From Siphonodentalium dalli (Eukaryota; Mollusca; Scaphopoda; Gadilida; Siphonodentaliidae), in the NCBI GenBank assembly GCA_032622095.1, contig CP136061.1:15876440-15940439 (forward strand): a DNA stretch of 64,000 nt. Reading direction: 5' to 3'. Positions 1 through 15,200 of the stretch are shown in pieces; positions within the stretch are counted from its first letter, which is position 1; every line of letters starts with the position of its first letter. Both the position numbers and the translations under genes were made by a program. Below the pieces are notes generated by a model. It was not told the DNA's origin. It did not search any database and was given only the letters and a program-made list of their open reading frames with translations.

Positions 1-3000
1 GTAGCATCATGATTTAATATACCACGTGTAACAACATGATTTTATATACCATGTGTAGCACCATGATTTTATATACCATGAGTAGTATCATAATTTTATA
101 TACCATGTGTAGTATCATGATTTAATATACCATGTGTAGCATCATGATTTTATATACCATGTGTGACAACATGATTTTATATACCATGTGTAGCATCATG
201 ATTTTATATACCATGTGTAACAACATGATTTTATATACCATGTGTAGCATCATGATTTTATATACCAAGTGTAGTATCATAATTTTATATACCATGAGTG
301 GTATCATGATTTAATATACCATGTGTAGCATCATGATTTAATATACCACGTGTAGCATCATGATTTAATATACCACGTGAAGCATCATGATTTTATATAC
401 CATGTGAAACAACATGATTTTATGTACCATGTGTAGCACCATGATTTTATATACCATGAGTAGCGTCATGATTTAATATACCATGTGTAGCATCATGATT
501 TAATATACCACGTGTAGCATCATGATTTAATATACCACGTGTAACATCATGATTTTATATACCATGTGTAACAACATGATTTTATGTACCATGTGTAGCA
601 CCATGATTTTATATACCATAAGTAGCATCATGATTTTATATACCATGTGTAGCATCATGATTTAATATACCATGTGTAGCACCATGATTTTGTATATAAT
701 GTGTAACATCATGATTTAATATACCATGTGTAGCATCATGATTTAATATACCACGTGTAGCATCATGATTTAATATACCACGTGTAACATCATGATTTTA
801 GATACCATGTGCAACATCATGATTTTATATACCACGTGTAACATCACCATTTTATATACAACGTGTCGCTTCACGATTTTATATTCCACGTGTAACATGA
901 TTTTATATACCACGTGTAACATCACCATTTTATATACAACGTGTCGCATCATGATTTTAGATACCATGTGCAACATCATGATTTTATATACCACGTGTAA
1001 CATCACCATTTTATATACAACGTGTCGCTTCATGATTTTATATACCATGTGTAACATCATGATTTTATATACCAAGTGTAACATGATTTTATATACAACG
1101 TGTAACATCACCATTTTATATACAACGTGTAACATCATGATTTGATATACCATGTGTAGCATCATGATTTTATATCCACGTATGGCATCACCATTTTATA
1201 TACAACGTGTAACATCATGATTTGATATACCATGTGTAGCATCATGATTTTATATCCACGTGTAGCATCATGATTTTATATCCACGTGTAGCATCATGAT
1301 TTTATATACCATGTGTAACATCATGATTTTATATACAATGTGTAACATCATGATTTTATATACCACGTGTTGCATCATGATTTTATATACCATGTGTAGC
1401 ATCATGATTTTATATACCATGTGTAACATCATGATTTTATATACCACGTGTAACATCATGATTTCGTATACCATGTGTAGCATCATGATTTCATATACCA
1501 TGTGTAGCATCATGATTTAATATACCATGTGTAACATCATGATTTCATATACCATGTGCAGCATCATGATTTCATATACCATGTGTAACATCATGATTTT
1601 ATATACCATGTATAGCATCATGATTTCATATACCATGTGTAGCATCATGATTTCATATACCATGCGTAGCATCATGATTTAATATACCATGTGTAGCATC
1701 ATGATTTTATATACCATGTGTAGCACCATGATTTAATATACCATGTGTAGCATCATGATTTAATATACCATGTTTAGCATCATGATTTTATATACCATGT
1801 GTAACATCATGATTTCGTATACCATGTGTAGCATCATGATTTAATATACCACGTGTAGCATCATGATTTTATATACCATGTGTAGCATCATGATTTTATA
1901 TACCATGTGTATCATCATGATTTAATATACCATGTGTAAGATCATGATTTAATATACCATGTGTAGCATCATTATTTAATATACCACGTGTAGCATCATG
2001 ATTTAATATACCATCTGTAACATCATGATTTAATATACCATGTGTAGCATCATGATTTCATAAAGCATGTGTAGCATCATGATTTTATATACCATGTGTA
2101 GCATCATGATTTTATATACCATTTGTAGCATCATGATTTTATATACCATGTGTAGCATCATGATTTTATATACCAAGTGTAGTATCGTGATTTTATATAC
2201 CATGTGTAGCATCATGTGTTTATATACCATGTGTAGCATCATGATTTTATATACCATGAGTAGCATCATGATTTAATATACCATGTGTAGCATCATGATT
2301 TAATATACCACGTGTAGCATCATGATTTAATATACCACGTGTAGCATCATGATTTTATATACCATGTGTAACAACATGATTTTATATACCATGTGTAGCA
2401 CCATGATTTTATATACCATGAGTAGCATCATGATTTAATATACCATGAGTAGCATCATGATTTAATATACCATATGTAGCATCATGATTTAATATACCAT
2501 GTGTAGCACCATGATTTTATATACCATGAGTAGCATCATGATTTAATGTGTAGCATCATGATTTAATATACCATGTGTAGCACCATGATTTTGTATATAA
2601 TGTGTAACATCATGATTTAATATACCATGTGTAGCATCATGATTTAATATACCACGTGTAGCATCATGATTTAATATACCACGTGTAACATCATGATTTT
2701 AGATACCATGTGCAACATCATGATTTTATATACCACGTGTAACATCACCATTTTATATACAACGTGTCGCTTCATGATTGTATATACCACGTGCCGCTTC
2801 ATGATTTTATATACCACGTGTAACATGATTTTATATACCACGTGTAACATCACCATTTTATATACAACGTGTCGCATCATGATTTTAGATACCATGTGCA
2901 ACATCATGATTTTATATACCACGTGTAACATCACCATTTTATATACAACGTGTCGCTTCATGATTTTATATACCATGTGTAACATCATGATTTTATATAC

Positions 3001-6000
3001 CACGTGTAACATGATTTTATATACAACGTGTAACATCACCATTTTATATACAACGTGTAACATCATGATTTGATATACCATGTGTAGCATCATGATTTTA
3101 TATCCACGTGTAGCATCACCATTGTATATACAACGTGTAACATCATGATTTGATATACCATGTGTAGCATCATGATTTTATATCCACGTGTAGCATCATG
3201 ATTTTATATCCACGTGTAGCATCATGATTTTATATACCATGTGTAACATCATGATTTTATATACAATGTGTAACATCATGATTTTATATACCACGTGTAG
3301 CATCAAGATTTTATATACCATGTGTAGCATCATGATTTTATATACCATGTGTAGCATCATGATTTTATATACCATGTGTAGCATCATGATTTTATATACC
3401 ATGTGTAGCATCATGATTTTATATACCAAGTGTAGTATCATGATTTTATATACCATGTGTAGCATCATGAGTTTATATACCATGTGTGGCATCATGAGTT
3501 TATATACCATGTGTAGCATCATGATTTTATATACCATGTGTAGCATCATGATTTAATATACCACGTGTAGCATCATGATTTAATATACCACGTGTAGCAT
3601 CATGATTTTATATACCATGTGTAACAACATGATTTTATATACCATGTGTAACATCATGATTTTATATACCATGTGTAACATCATTATTTAATGTGTAGCA
3701 TCATGATTTCATATACCATGTGTAACATCATGATTTCATATACCATGTGTAGCATCATGATATAATGTGTAGCATCATGATTTCATATACCATGTGTAAC
3801 ATCATGATTTTATATACCATGTGTAACATCATGATTTTATATACCATGTGTAGCATCATGATTTTATATACCATGTGTAGCATCATGATTTAATATACTA
3901 CGTGTAGCAACATGATTTAATGTACTATGTGTAGCATCATGATTTTATATACCATGTGTAGCATCATGATTTAATATACCATGTGTAGCATCATGATTTA
4001 ATGTACTATGTGTAGCATCATGATTTTATATACCATGTGTAGCATCATGATTTAATATACCATGTGTAGCATCATGATTTAATATACCGTGTGTAGCATC
4101 ATGATTTAATGTACTATGTGTAACATCATGATTTAATGTACTATGTGTAGCATCATGATTTTTATACTATGTGTAGCATCATGATTTTATATACCATGTG
4201 TAATAACATGATTTTATATACCATGTGTAGCACCATGATTTTATATACCATGAGTAGCATCATGATTTAATATACCATGTGTAGCATCATGATTTAATAT
4301 ACCACGTGTAGCATCATGATTTAATATACCACGTGTAACATCATGATTTTATATACCATGTGAAACAACATGATTTTATGTACCATGTGTAGCACCATGA
4401 TTTTATATACCATGAGTAGCGTCATGATTTAATATACCATGTGTAGCATCATGATTTAATATACCACGTGTAGCATCATGATTTAATATACCACGTGTAA
4501 CATCATGATTTTATATACCATGTTTAACAACATGATTTTATGTACCATGTGTAGCACCATGATTTTATATACCATAAGTAGCATCATGATTTAATATACC
4601 ATGTGTAGCATCATGATTTCATATACCATGTGTAGCATCATGATTTAATATACCATGTGTAGCACCATGATTTTGTATATAATGTGTAACATCATGTTTT
4701 AATATACCATGTGTAGCATCATGATTTAATATACCACGTGTAGCATCATGATTTAATATACCACGTGTAACATCATGATTTTAGATACCATGTGCAACAT
4801 CATGATTTTATATACCACGTGTAACATCACCATTTTATATACAACGTGTCGCTTCATGATTTTATATACCATGTGCAACATCATGATTTTATATACCACG
4901 TGTAACATCACCATTTTATATACAACGTGTCGCTTCATGATTTTAGATACCATGTGCAACATCATGATTTTATATACCACGTGTAACATCACCATTTTAT
5001 ATACAACGTGTCGCTTCATGATTTTATATACCATGTGTAACATCATGATTTTATATACCAAGTGTAACATGATTTTATATACAACGTGTAACATCACCAT
5101 TTTATATACAACGTGTAACATCATGATTTGATATACCATGTGTAGCATCATGATTTTATATCCACGTGTAGCATCATGATTTTATATCCACGTGTAGCAT
5201 CATGATTTTATATACCATGTGTAACATCATGATTTTATATACAATGTGTAACATCATGATTTTATATACCACGTGTTGCATCATGATTTTATATACCATG
5301 TGTAGCATCATGATTTTATATACCATGTGTAACATCATGATTTTATATACCACGTGTAACATCATGATTTCGTATACCATGTGTAGCATCATGATTTCAT
5401 ATACCATGTGTAGCATCATGATTTAATATACCATGTGTAACATGATTTCATATACCATGTGTAACATCATGATTTTATATACCATGTGTAGCATCATGAT
5501 TTCATATACCATGTGTAGCATCATGATTTCATATACCATGTGTAGCATCATGATTTAATATACCATGTGTAGCATCATGATTTTATATACCATGTGTAGC
5601 ACCATGATTTAATATACCATGTGTAGCATCATGATTTAATATACCATGTGTAGCATCATGATTTAATATACCATGTTTAGCATCATGATTTTATATACCA
5701 TGTGTAACATCATGATTTCGTATACCATGTGTAGCATCATGATTTAATATACCACGTGTAGCATCATGATTTTATATACCATGTGTAGCATCATGATTTT
5801 ATATACCATGTGTATCATCATGATTTAATATACCATGTGTAAAATCATGATTTAATATACCATGTGTAGCATCATTATTTAATATACCACGTGTAGCATC
5901 ATGATTTAATATACCATGTGTAACATCATGATTTAATATACCATGTGTAGCATCATGATTTCATAAACCATGTGTAGCATCATGATTTTATATACCATGT

Positions 6001-9000
6001 GTAGCATCATGATTTTATATACCATTTGTAGCATCATGATTTTATATACCATGTGTAGCATCATGATTTTATATACCAAGTGTAGTATCGTGATTTTATA
6101 TACCATTTGTAGCATCATGATTTTATATACCATGTGTAGCATCATGATTTTATATACCAAGTGTAGTATCGTGATTTTATATACCATGTGTAGCATCATG
6201 TGTTTATATACCATGTGTAGCATCATGATTTTATATACCATGAGTAGCATCATGATTTAATATACCATGTGTAGCATCATGATTTAATATACCACGTGTA
6301 GCATCATGATTTAATATACCACGTGTAGCATCATGATTTTATATACCATGTGTAACAACATGATTTTATATACCATGTGTAGCACCATGATTTTATATAC
6401 CATGAGTAGCATCATGATTTAATATACCATGAGTAGCATCATGATTTAATATACCATATGTAGCATCATGATTTAATATACCATGTGTAGCACCATGATT
6501 TTATATACCATGAGTAGCATCATGATTTAATGTGTAGCATCATGATTTAATATACCATGTGTAGCACCATGATTTTGTATATAATGTGTAACATCATGAT
6601 TTAATATACCATGTGTAGCATCATGATTTAATATACCACGTGTAGCATCATGATTTAATATACCACGTGTAACATCATGATTTTAGATACCATGTGCAAC
6701 ATCATGATTTTATATACCACGTGTAACATCACCATTTTATATACAACGTGTCGCTTCATGATTGTATATACCACGTGCCGCTTCATGATTTTATATACCA
6801 CGTGTAACATGATTTTATATACCACGTGTAACATCACCATTTTATATACAACGTGTCGCATCATGATTTTAGATACCATGTGCAACATCATGATTTTATA
6901 TACCACGTGTAACATCACCATTTTATATACAACGTGTCGCTTCATGATTTTATATACCATGTGTAACATCATGATTTTATATACCACGTGTAACATGATT
7001 TTATATACAACGTGTAACATCACCATTTTATATACAACGTGTAACATCATGATTTGATATACCATGTGTAGCATCATGATTTTATATCCACGTGTAGCAT
7101 CACCATTGTATATACAACGTGTAACATCATGATTTGATATACCATGTGTAGCATCATGATTTTATATCCACGTGTAGCATCATGATTTTATATCCACGTG
7201 TAGCATCATGATTTTATATACCATGTGTAACATCATGATTTTATATACAATGTGTAACATCATGATTTTATATACCACGTGTAGCATCAAGATTTTATAT
7301 ACCATGTGTAGCATCATGATTTTATATACCATGTGTAGCATCATGATTTTATATACCATGTGTAGCATCATGATTTTATATACCATGTGTAGCATCATGA
7401 TTTTATATACCAAGTGTAGTATCATGATTTTATATACCATGTGTAGCATCATGAGTTTATATACCATGTGTGGCATCATGAGTTTATATACCATGTGTAG
7501 CATCATGATTTTATATACCATGTGTAGCATCATGATTTAATATACCACGTGTAGCATCATGATTTAATATACCACGTGTAGCATCATGATTTTATATACC
7601 ATGTGTAACAACATGATTTTATATACCATGTGTAACATCATGATTTTATATACCATGTGTAACATCATTATTTAATGTGGAGCATCATGATTTCATATAC
7701 CATGTGTAACATCATGATTTCATATACCATGTGTAGCATCATGATATAATGTGTAGCATCATGATTTCATATACCATGTGTAACATCATGATTTTATATA
7801 CCATGTGTAACATCATGATTTTATATACCATGTGTAGCATCATGATTTTATATACCATGTGTAGCATCATGATTTAATATACTACGTGTAGCAACATGAT
7901 TTAATGTACTATGTGTAGCATCATGATTTTATATACCATGTGTAGCATCATGATTTAATATACCATGTGTAGCATCATGATTTAATGTACTATGTGTAGC
8001 ATCATGATTTTATATACCATGTGTAGCATCATGATTTAATATACCATGTGTAGCATCATGATTTAATATACCGTGTGTAGCATCATGATTTAATGTACTA
8101 TGTGTAACATCATGATTTAATGTACTATGTGTAGCATCATGATTTTTTATACTATGTGTAGCATCATGATTTTATATACCATGTGTAATAACATGATTTT
8201 ATATACCATGTGTAGCACCATGATTTTATATACCATGAGTAGCATCATGATTTAATATACCATGTGTAGCATCATGATTTAATATACCACGTGTAGCATC
8301 ATGATTTAATATACCACGTGTAACATCATGATTTTATATACCATGTGAAACAACATGATTTTATGTACCATGTGTAGCACCATGATTTTATATACCATGA
8401 GTAGCGTCATGATTTAATATACCATGTGTAGCATCATGATTTAATATACCACGTGTAGCATCATGATTTAATATACCACGTGTAACATCATGATTTTATA
8501 TACCATGTTTAACAACATGATTTTATGTACCATGTGTAGCACCATGATTTTATATACCATAAGTAGCATCATGATTTAATATACCATGTGTAGCATCATG
8601 ATTTCATATACCATGTGTAGCATCATGATTTAATATACCATGTGTAGCACCATGATTTTGTATATAATGTGTAACATCATGTTTTAATATACCATGTGTA
8701 GCATCATGATTTAATATACCACGTGTAGCATCATGATTTAATATACCACGTGTAACATCATGATTTTAGATACCATGTGCAACATCATGATTTTATATAC
8801 CACGTGTAACATCACCATTTTATATACAACGTGTCGCTTCATGATTTTATATACCATGTGCAACATCATGATTTTATATACCACGTGTAACATCACCATT
8901 TTATATACAACGTGTCGCTTCATGATTTTAGATACCATGTGCAACATCATGATTTTATATACCACGTGTAACATCACCATTTTATATACAACGTGTCGCT

Positions 9001-12000
9001 TCATGATTTTATATACCATGTGTAACATCATGATTTTATATACCAAGTGTAACATGATTTTATATACAACGTGTAACATCACCATTTTATATACAACGTG
9101 TAACATCATGATTTGATATACCATGTGTAGCATCATGATTTTATATCCACGTGTAGCATCATGATTTTATATCCACGTGTAGCATCATGATTTTATATAC
9201 CATGTGTAACATCATGATTTTATATACAATGTGTAACATCATGATTTTATATACCACGTGTTGCATCATGATTTTATATACCATGTGTAGCATCATGATT
9301 TTATATACCATTTGTAACATCATGATTTTATATACCACGTGTAACATCATGATTTCGTATACCATGTGTAGCATCATGATTTCATATACCATGTGTAGCA
9401 TCATGATTTAATATACCATGTGTAACATCATGATTTCATATACCATGTGTAACATCATGATTTTATATACCATGTGTAGCATCATGATTTCATATACCAT
9501 GTGTAGCATCATGATTTCATATACCATGTGTAGCATCATGATTTAATATACCATGTGTAGCATCATGATTTTATATACCATGTGTAGCACCCATGATTTA
9601 ATATACCATGTGTAGCATCATGATTTAATATACCATGTGTAGCATCATGATTTAATATACCATGTTTAGCATCATGATTTTATATACCATGTGTAACATC
9701 ATGATTTCGTATACCATGTGTAGCATCATGATTTAATATACCACGTGTAGCATCATGATTATATATACCATGTGTAGCATCATGATTTTATATACCATGT
9801 GTATCATCATGATTTAATATACCATGTGTAAAATCTTGATTTAATATACCATGTGTAGCATCATTATTTAATATACCACGTGTAGCATCATGATTTAATA
9901 TACCATGTGTAACATCATGATTTAATATACCATGTGTAGCATCATGATTTCATAAAGCATGTGTAGCATCATGATTTTATATACCATGTGTAGCATCATG
10001 ATTTTATATACCATTTGTAGCATCATGATTTTATATACCATGTGTAGCATCATGATTTTATATACCAAGTGTAGTATCGTGATTTTATATACCATGTGTA
10101 GCATCATGTGTTTATATACCATGTGTAGCATCATGATTTTATATACCATGAGTAGCATCATGATTTAATATACCATGTGTAGCATCATGATTTAATATAC
10201 CACGTGTAGCATCATGATTTAATATACCACGTGTAGCATCATGATTTTATATACATGTGTAACAACATGATTTTATATACCATGTGTAGCACCATGATTT
10301 TATAAACCATGAGTAGCATCATGATTTAATATACCATGTGTAGCATCATGATTTAATATACCATGTGTAGCACCATGATTTTATATACCATGAGTAGCAT
10401 CATGATTTAATGTGTAGCATCATGATTTAATATACCATGTGTAGCACCATGATTTTGTATATAATGTGTAACATCATGATTTAATATACCATGTGTAGCA
10501 TCATGATTTAATATACCACGTGTAGCATCATGATTTAATATACCACGTGTAACATCATGATTTTAGATACCATGTGCAACATCATGATTTTATATACCAC
10601 GTGTAACATCACCATTTTATATACAACGTGTCGCTTCATGATTTTATATACCACGTGCCGCTTCATGATTTTATATACCACGTGTAACATGATTTTATAT
10701 ACCACGTGTAACATCACCATTTTATATACAACGTGTCGCATCATGATTTTAGATACCATGTGCAACATCATGATTTTATATACCACGTGTAACATCACCA
10801 TTTTATATACAACGTGTCGCTTCATGATTTTATATACCATGTGTAACATCATGATTTTATATACCACGTGTAACATGATTTTATATACAACGTGTAACAT
10901 CACCATTTTATATACAACGTGTAACATCATGATTTGATATACCATGTGTAGCATCATGATTTTATATCCACGTGTAGCATCACCATTTTATATACAACGT
11001 GTAACATCATGATTTGATATACCATGTGTAGCATCATGATTTTATATCCACGTGTAAAATCATGATTTTATATCCACGTGTAGCATCATGATTTTATATA
11101 CCATGTGTAACATCATGATTTTATATACAATGTGTAACATCATGATTTTATATACCACGTGTAGCATCAAGATTTTATATACCATGTGTAGCATCATGAT
11201 TTTATATACCATGTGTCGCATCATGATTTTATATACCATGTGTAGCATCATGATTTTATATACCATGTGTAGCATCATGATTTTATATACCAAGTGTAGT
11301 ATCATGATTTTATATACCATGTGTAGCATCATGAGTTTATATACCATGTGTAGCATCATGATTTTATATACCATGAGTAGCAACATGATTTAATATACCA
11401 TGTGTAGCATCATGATTTAATATACCACGTGTAGCATCATGATTTAATATACCACGTGTAGCATCATGATTTTATATACCATGTGTAACAACATGATTTT
11501 ATATACCATGTGTAACATCATGATTTTATATACCATGTGTAACATCATTATTTAATGTGTAGCATCATGATTTCATATACCATGTGTAGCATCATGATAA
11601 AATGTGTAGCATCATGATTTCATATACCATGTGTAACATCATGATTTTATATACCATGTGTAACATCATGATTTTATATACCATGTGTAGCATCATGATT
11701 TTATATACCATGTGTAGCATCATGATTTAATATACTACGTGTAGCAACATGATTTAATGTACTATGTGTAGCATCATGATTTTATATACCATGTGTAGCA
11801 TCATGATTTAATATACCATGTGTAGCATCATGATTTAATGTATTATGTGTAGCATCATGATTTTATATACCATGTGTAGCATCATGATTTAATATACCAC
11901 GTGTAGCATCATGATTTAATATACCGTGTGTAGCATCATGATTTTATACACTATGTGTAGCATCATGATTTAATGTACTATGTGTAACATCATGATTTAA

Positions 12001-12250
12001 TGTACTATGTGTAGCATCATGATTTTTTATACTATGTGTAGCATCATGATTTTATATACTATGTGTAACATCATGATTTAATGTACTATGTGTAGCATCA
12101 TGATTTTATATACCATGTGTAGCATCATGATTTAATGTGTAGCATCATGATTTTATGTGTAGCATCATTATTTTATATACTATGTGTAGCATCATGATTT
12201 AATGTACCATGTGTAGTATTATGATTTAATGTGTAGCATCATGATTTTAT
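1..12250. repeat. 27-bp minisatellite array, left block with 3.98-kb higher-order repeat
   Basis: Tandem 27-bp units, each made of TAGC, the palindrome ATCATGAT, a TTTATATA step, and CCATGTG or CCACGTG. The array is open at the left window edge. A rare variant unit with TGTATATAAT serves as a marker and recurs at 691, 2592, 4674, 6576, 8659 and 10456. Spacings are 1901, 2082, 1902, 2083 and 1797, so a dimeric higher-order unit of about 3.98 kb is present roughly three times, the last copy about 100 bp shorter. CACGTG-type units and units with ATCACCAT cluster after each marker. Open frames on both strands (nonapeptides MCSIMILYT and MMLHMVYKI) follow from the 27-bp period and are not genes. 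Confidence 0.95.
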
Positions 12251-15200
12251 ATACCATGTGTAGCATCATGATTTAATGTGTAGCATCATGATTTTATATA
12301 CTATGTGTAACATCATGGTTTTATATACCATGTGTAGCATCATGATTTTATGTACCATGTGTAGCATCATGATTTTATATACTATGTGTAACATCATGAT
12401 TTTATATACCATGTGTAGCATCATGATTTTATGTACCATGTGTAGCATCATGATTTAATATACCATGTGTAGCATCATGATTTTATATTCTATGTGTAGC
12501 ATCATGATTTTATATACCATGTGTAGCATCATGATTTAATATACCATGTGTAGCATCATGATTTGATATACCATGTGTAACATCATGATTTTATATACTA
12601 TGTGTAGCATCATGATTTAATATACCATGTGTAGCATCATGATTTTATATACTATGTGTAGCATCATGATTTAATGTACTATGTGTAGCATCATGATTTA
12701 ATATACCATGTGTAGCATCATGATTTTTTATACTATGTGTAGAATCATGATTTTATATACCACGTGTAGCATCATGATTTAATGTGTAGCATCATGATTT
12801 TATATACCATGAGTAGCATCATGATTTTATATACCATGTGTAACATCATGATTTTATATACCATGTGTAGCATCATGATTTTATTTACCATGTGTAGCAT
12901 CATGATTTTATATACCATGTGTAGCATCATGATTTTATATACCATGTGTAGCATCATGATTTAATGTGTAGCATCATGATTTTATATACCATGAGTAGCA
13001 TCATGATTTTATATACCATGTGTAGCATCATGATTTTATATACCATGTGTAGCATCATGATTTTAAATACCATGTGTAGCATCATGATTTTATATACCAT
13101 GTGTAGCATCATGATTTAATGTGTAGCATCATGATTTAATGTGTAGCATCATGATTTTATATACCATGTGTAGCATCATGATTTAATATACCATGTGTAA
13201 CATCATTATTTTATATACCATGTGTAGCATCATGATTTTATATACCGTGTGTAGCATAATGATTTTATATACCACGTGTACCATCATTATTTTATATACC
13301 ATCTGTAGCATCATGATTTTATATACCATGTGTAGCATCATGATGTATATACCATGTGTAGCATCATGATTTAATGTGTAGCATCATGATTTTATATACC
13401 ATGTGTAGCATCATGATTTTATATACCATGTGTAGCATCATGATTTTATATACCATGTGTAGCATCATGATTTTATATACTACGTGTAGCATCATGATTT
13501 TATATACCATGTGTAGCATCGACATTTTATATACCATGTGTAACATCATGATTTTATATACCATGTGTAGCATCATGATTTAATGTGTAGGATCATGATT
13601 TAATATACCATGTGTAGCCTCATGATTTAATATACCATGTGTAGCATCATGATTTAATGAGTAGCATCATGATTTAATATACCATGTGTAGCATCATGAT
13701 TTAATGTGTAGCATCATGATTTTATATACCATGTGTAGTATCATGATTTAATATACCATGTGTAGCATCATGATTTAATGTGTAGCATCATGATTTAATA
13801 TACCATGTGTAGCCTCATGATTTAATATACCATGTGTAGCATCATGATTTAATGAGTAGCATCATGATTTAATATACCATGTGTAGCATCATGATTTCAT
13901 ATACCATGTGTAGCATCATGATTTCATATACCATGTGTAGCATCATGATTTTATATACCATGTGTAACATCATTATTTAATGTGTAGCATCATGATTTCA
14001 TATACCATGTGTAACATCATGATTTCATATACCATGTGTAGCATCATGATTTAATGTGTAGCATCATGATTTCAAATACCATGTGTAACATCATGATTTT
14101 ATATACCATGTGTAACATCATGATTTTATATACCATGTGTAGCATCATGATTGTATATACCATGTGTAGCATCATGATTTTATATACCATGTGTAGCATC
14201 ATGATTTTATATACCATGTGTAGCATCATGATTTAATGTGTAGCATCATGATTTTAAAAACCATGGGTAGCATCATGATTTAATGTGTAGCATCATGATT
14301 TCATATACCATGTGTAACATCATGATTTCTTATAACATGTGTAGCATCATGATTTACTGTGTAGCATCATGATTTCATATACCATGTGTGACATCATGAT
14401 TTTATATACCATGTGTAACATGATTTTATATACCATGTGTAGCATCATGATTTTATATACCATGTGTAGCATCATGATTTAATATACCATGTGTAGCATC
14501 ATGATTTAATGTGTAGCATCATGATTTTATATACCATGTGTAACATCATGATTTTATATACCATGAGTAGCATCATGATTTTATATACCATGTGTAGCAT
14601 CATGATTTTATATACCATGTGTAGCATCATGATTTTATATACCATGTGTAGCATCATGATTTTATATACCACGTGTAGTATCATGATTTAATATACCATG
14701 TGTAACATCATTATTTTATATACCATGTGTAGCATCATGATTTTATATACCATGTGTAGCATCATGATTTAATATACCATGTGTAACATCATGATTTAAA
14801 GTGTAGCATCATGATTTTATATACCATGTGTAACATCATGATTTAAAGTGTAGCATCATGATTTTATATACCATGTGTAGCATCATGATTTAATATACCA
14901 TGTGTAGCATCAGGATTTAATATACCATGTGTAACATCATTATTTTATATACCATGTGTAACATCATGATTTAATGTGTAGCATCATGATTTTATATACC
15001 ATGTGTAGCATCATGATTTAATATACCATGTGTAACATCATTATTTTATATACCATGTGTAACATCATTATTTTATATACCATGTGTAGCATCATTATTT
15101 TATATACCATGTGTAGCATCATGATTTAATATACCATGTGTAACATCATTATTTTATATACCATGTGTAGCATCATGATTTTATATACCATGTGTAACAT

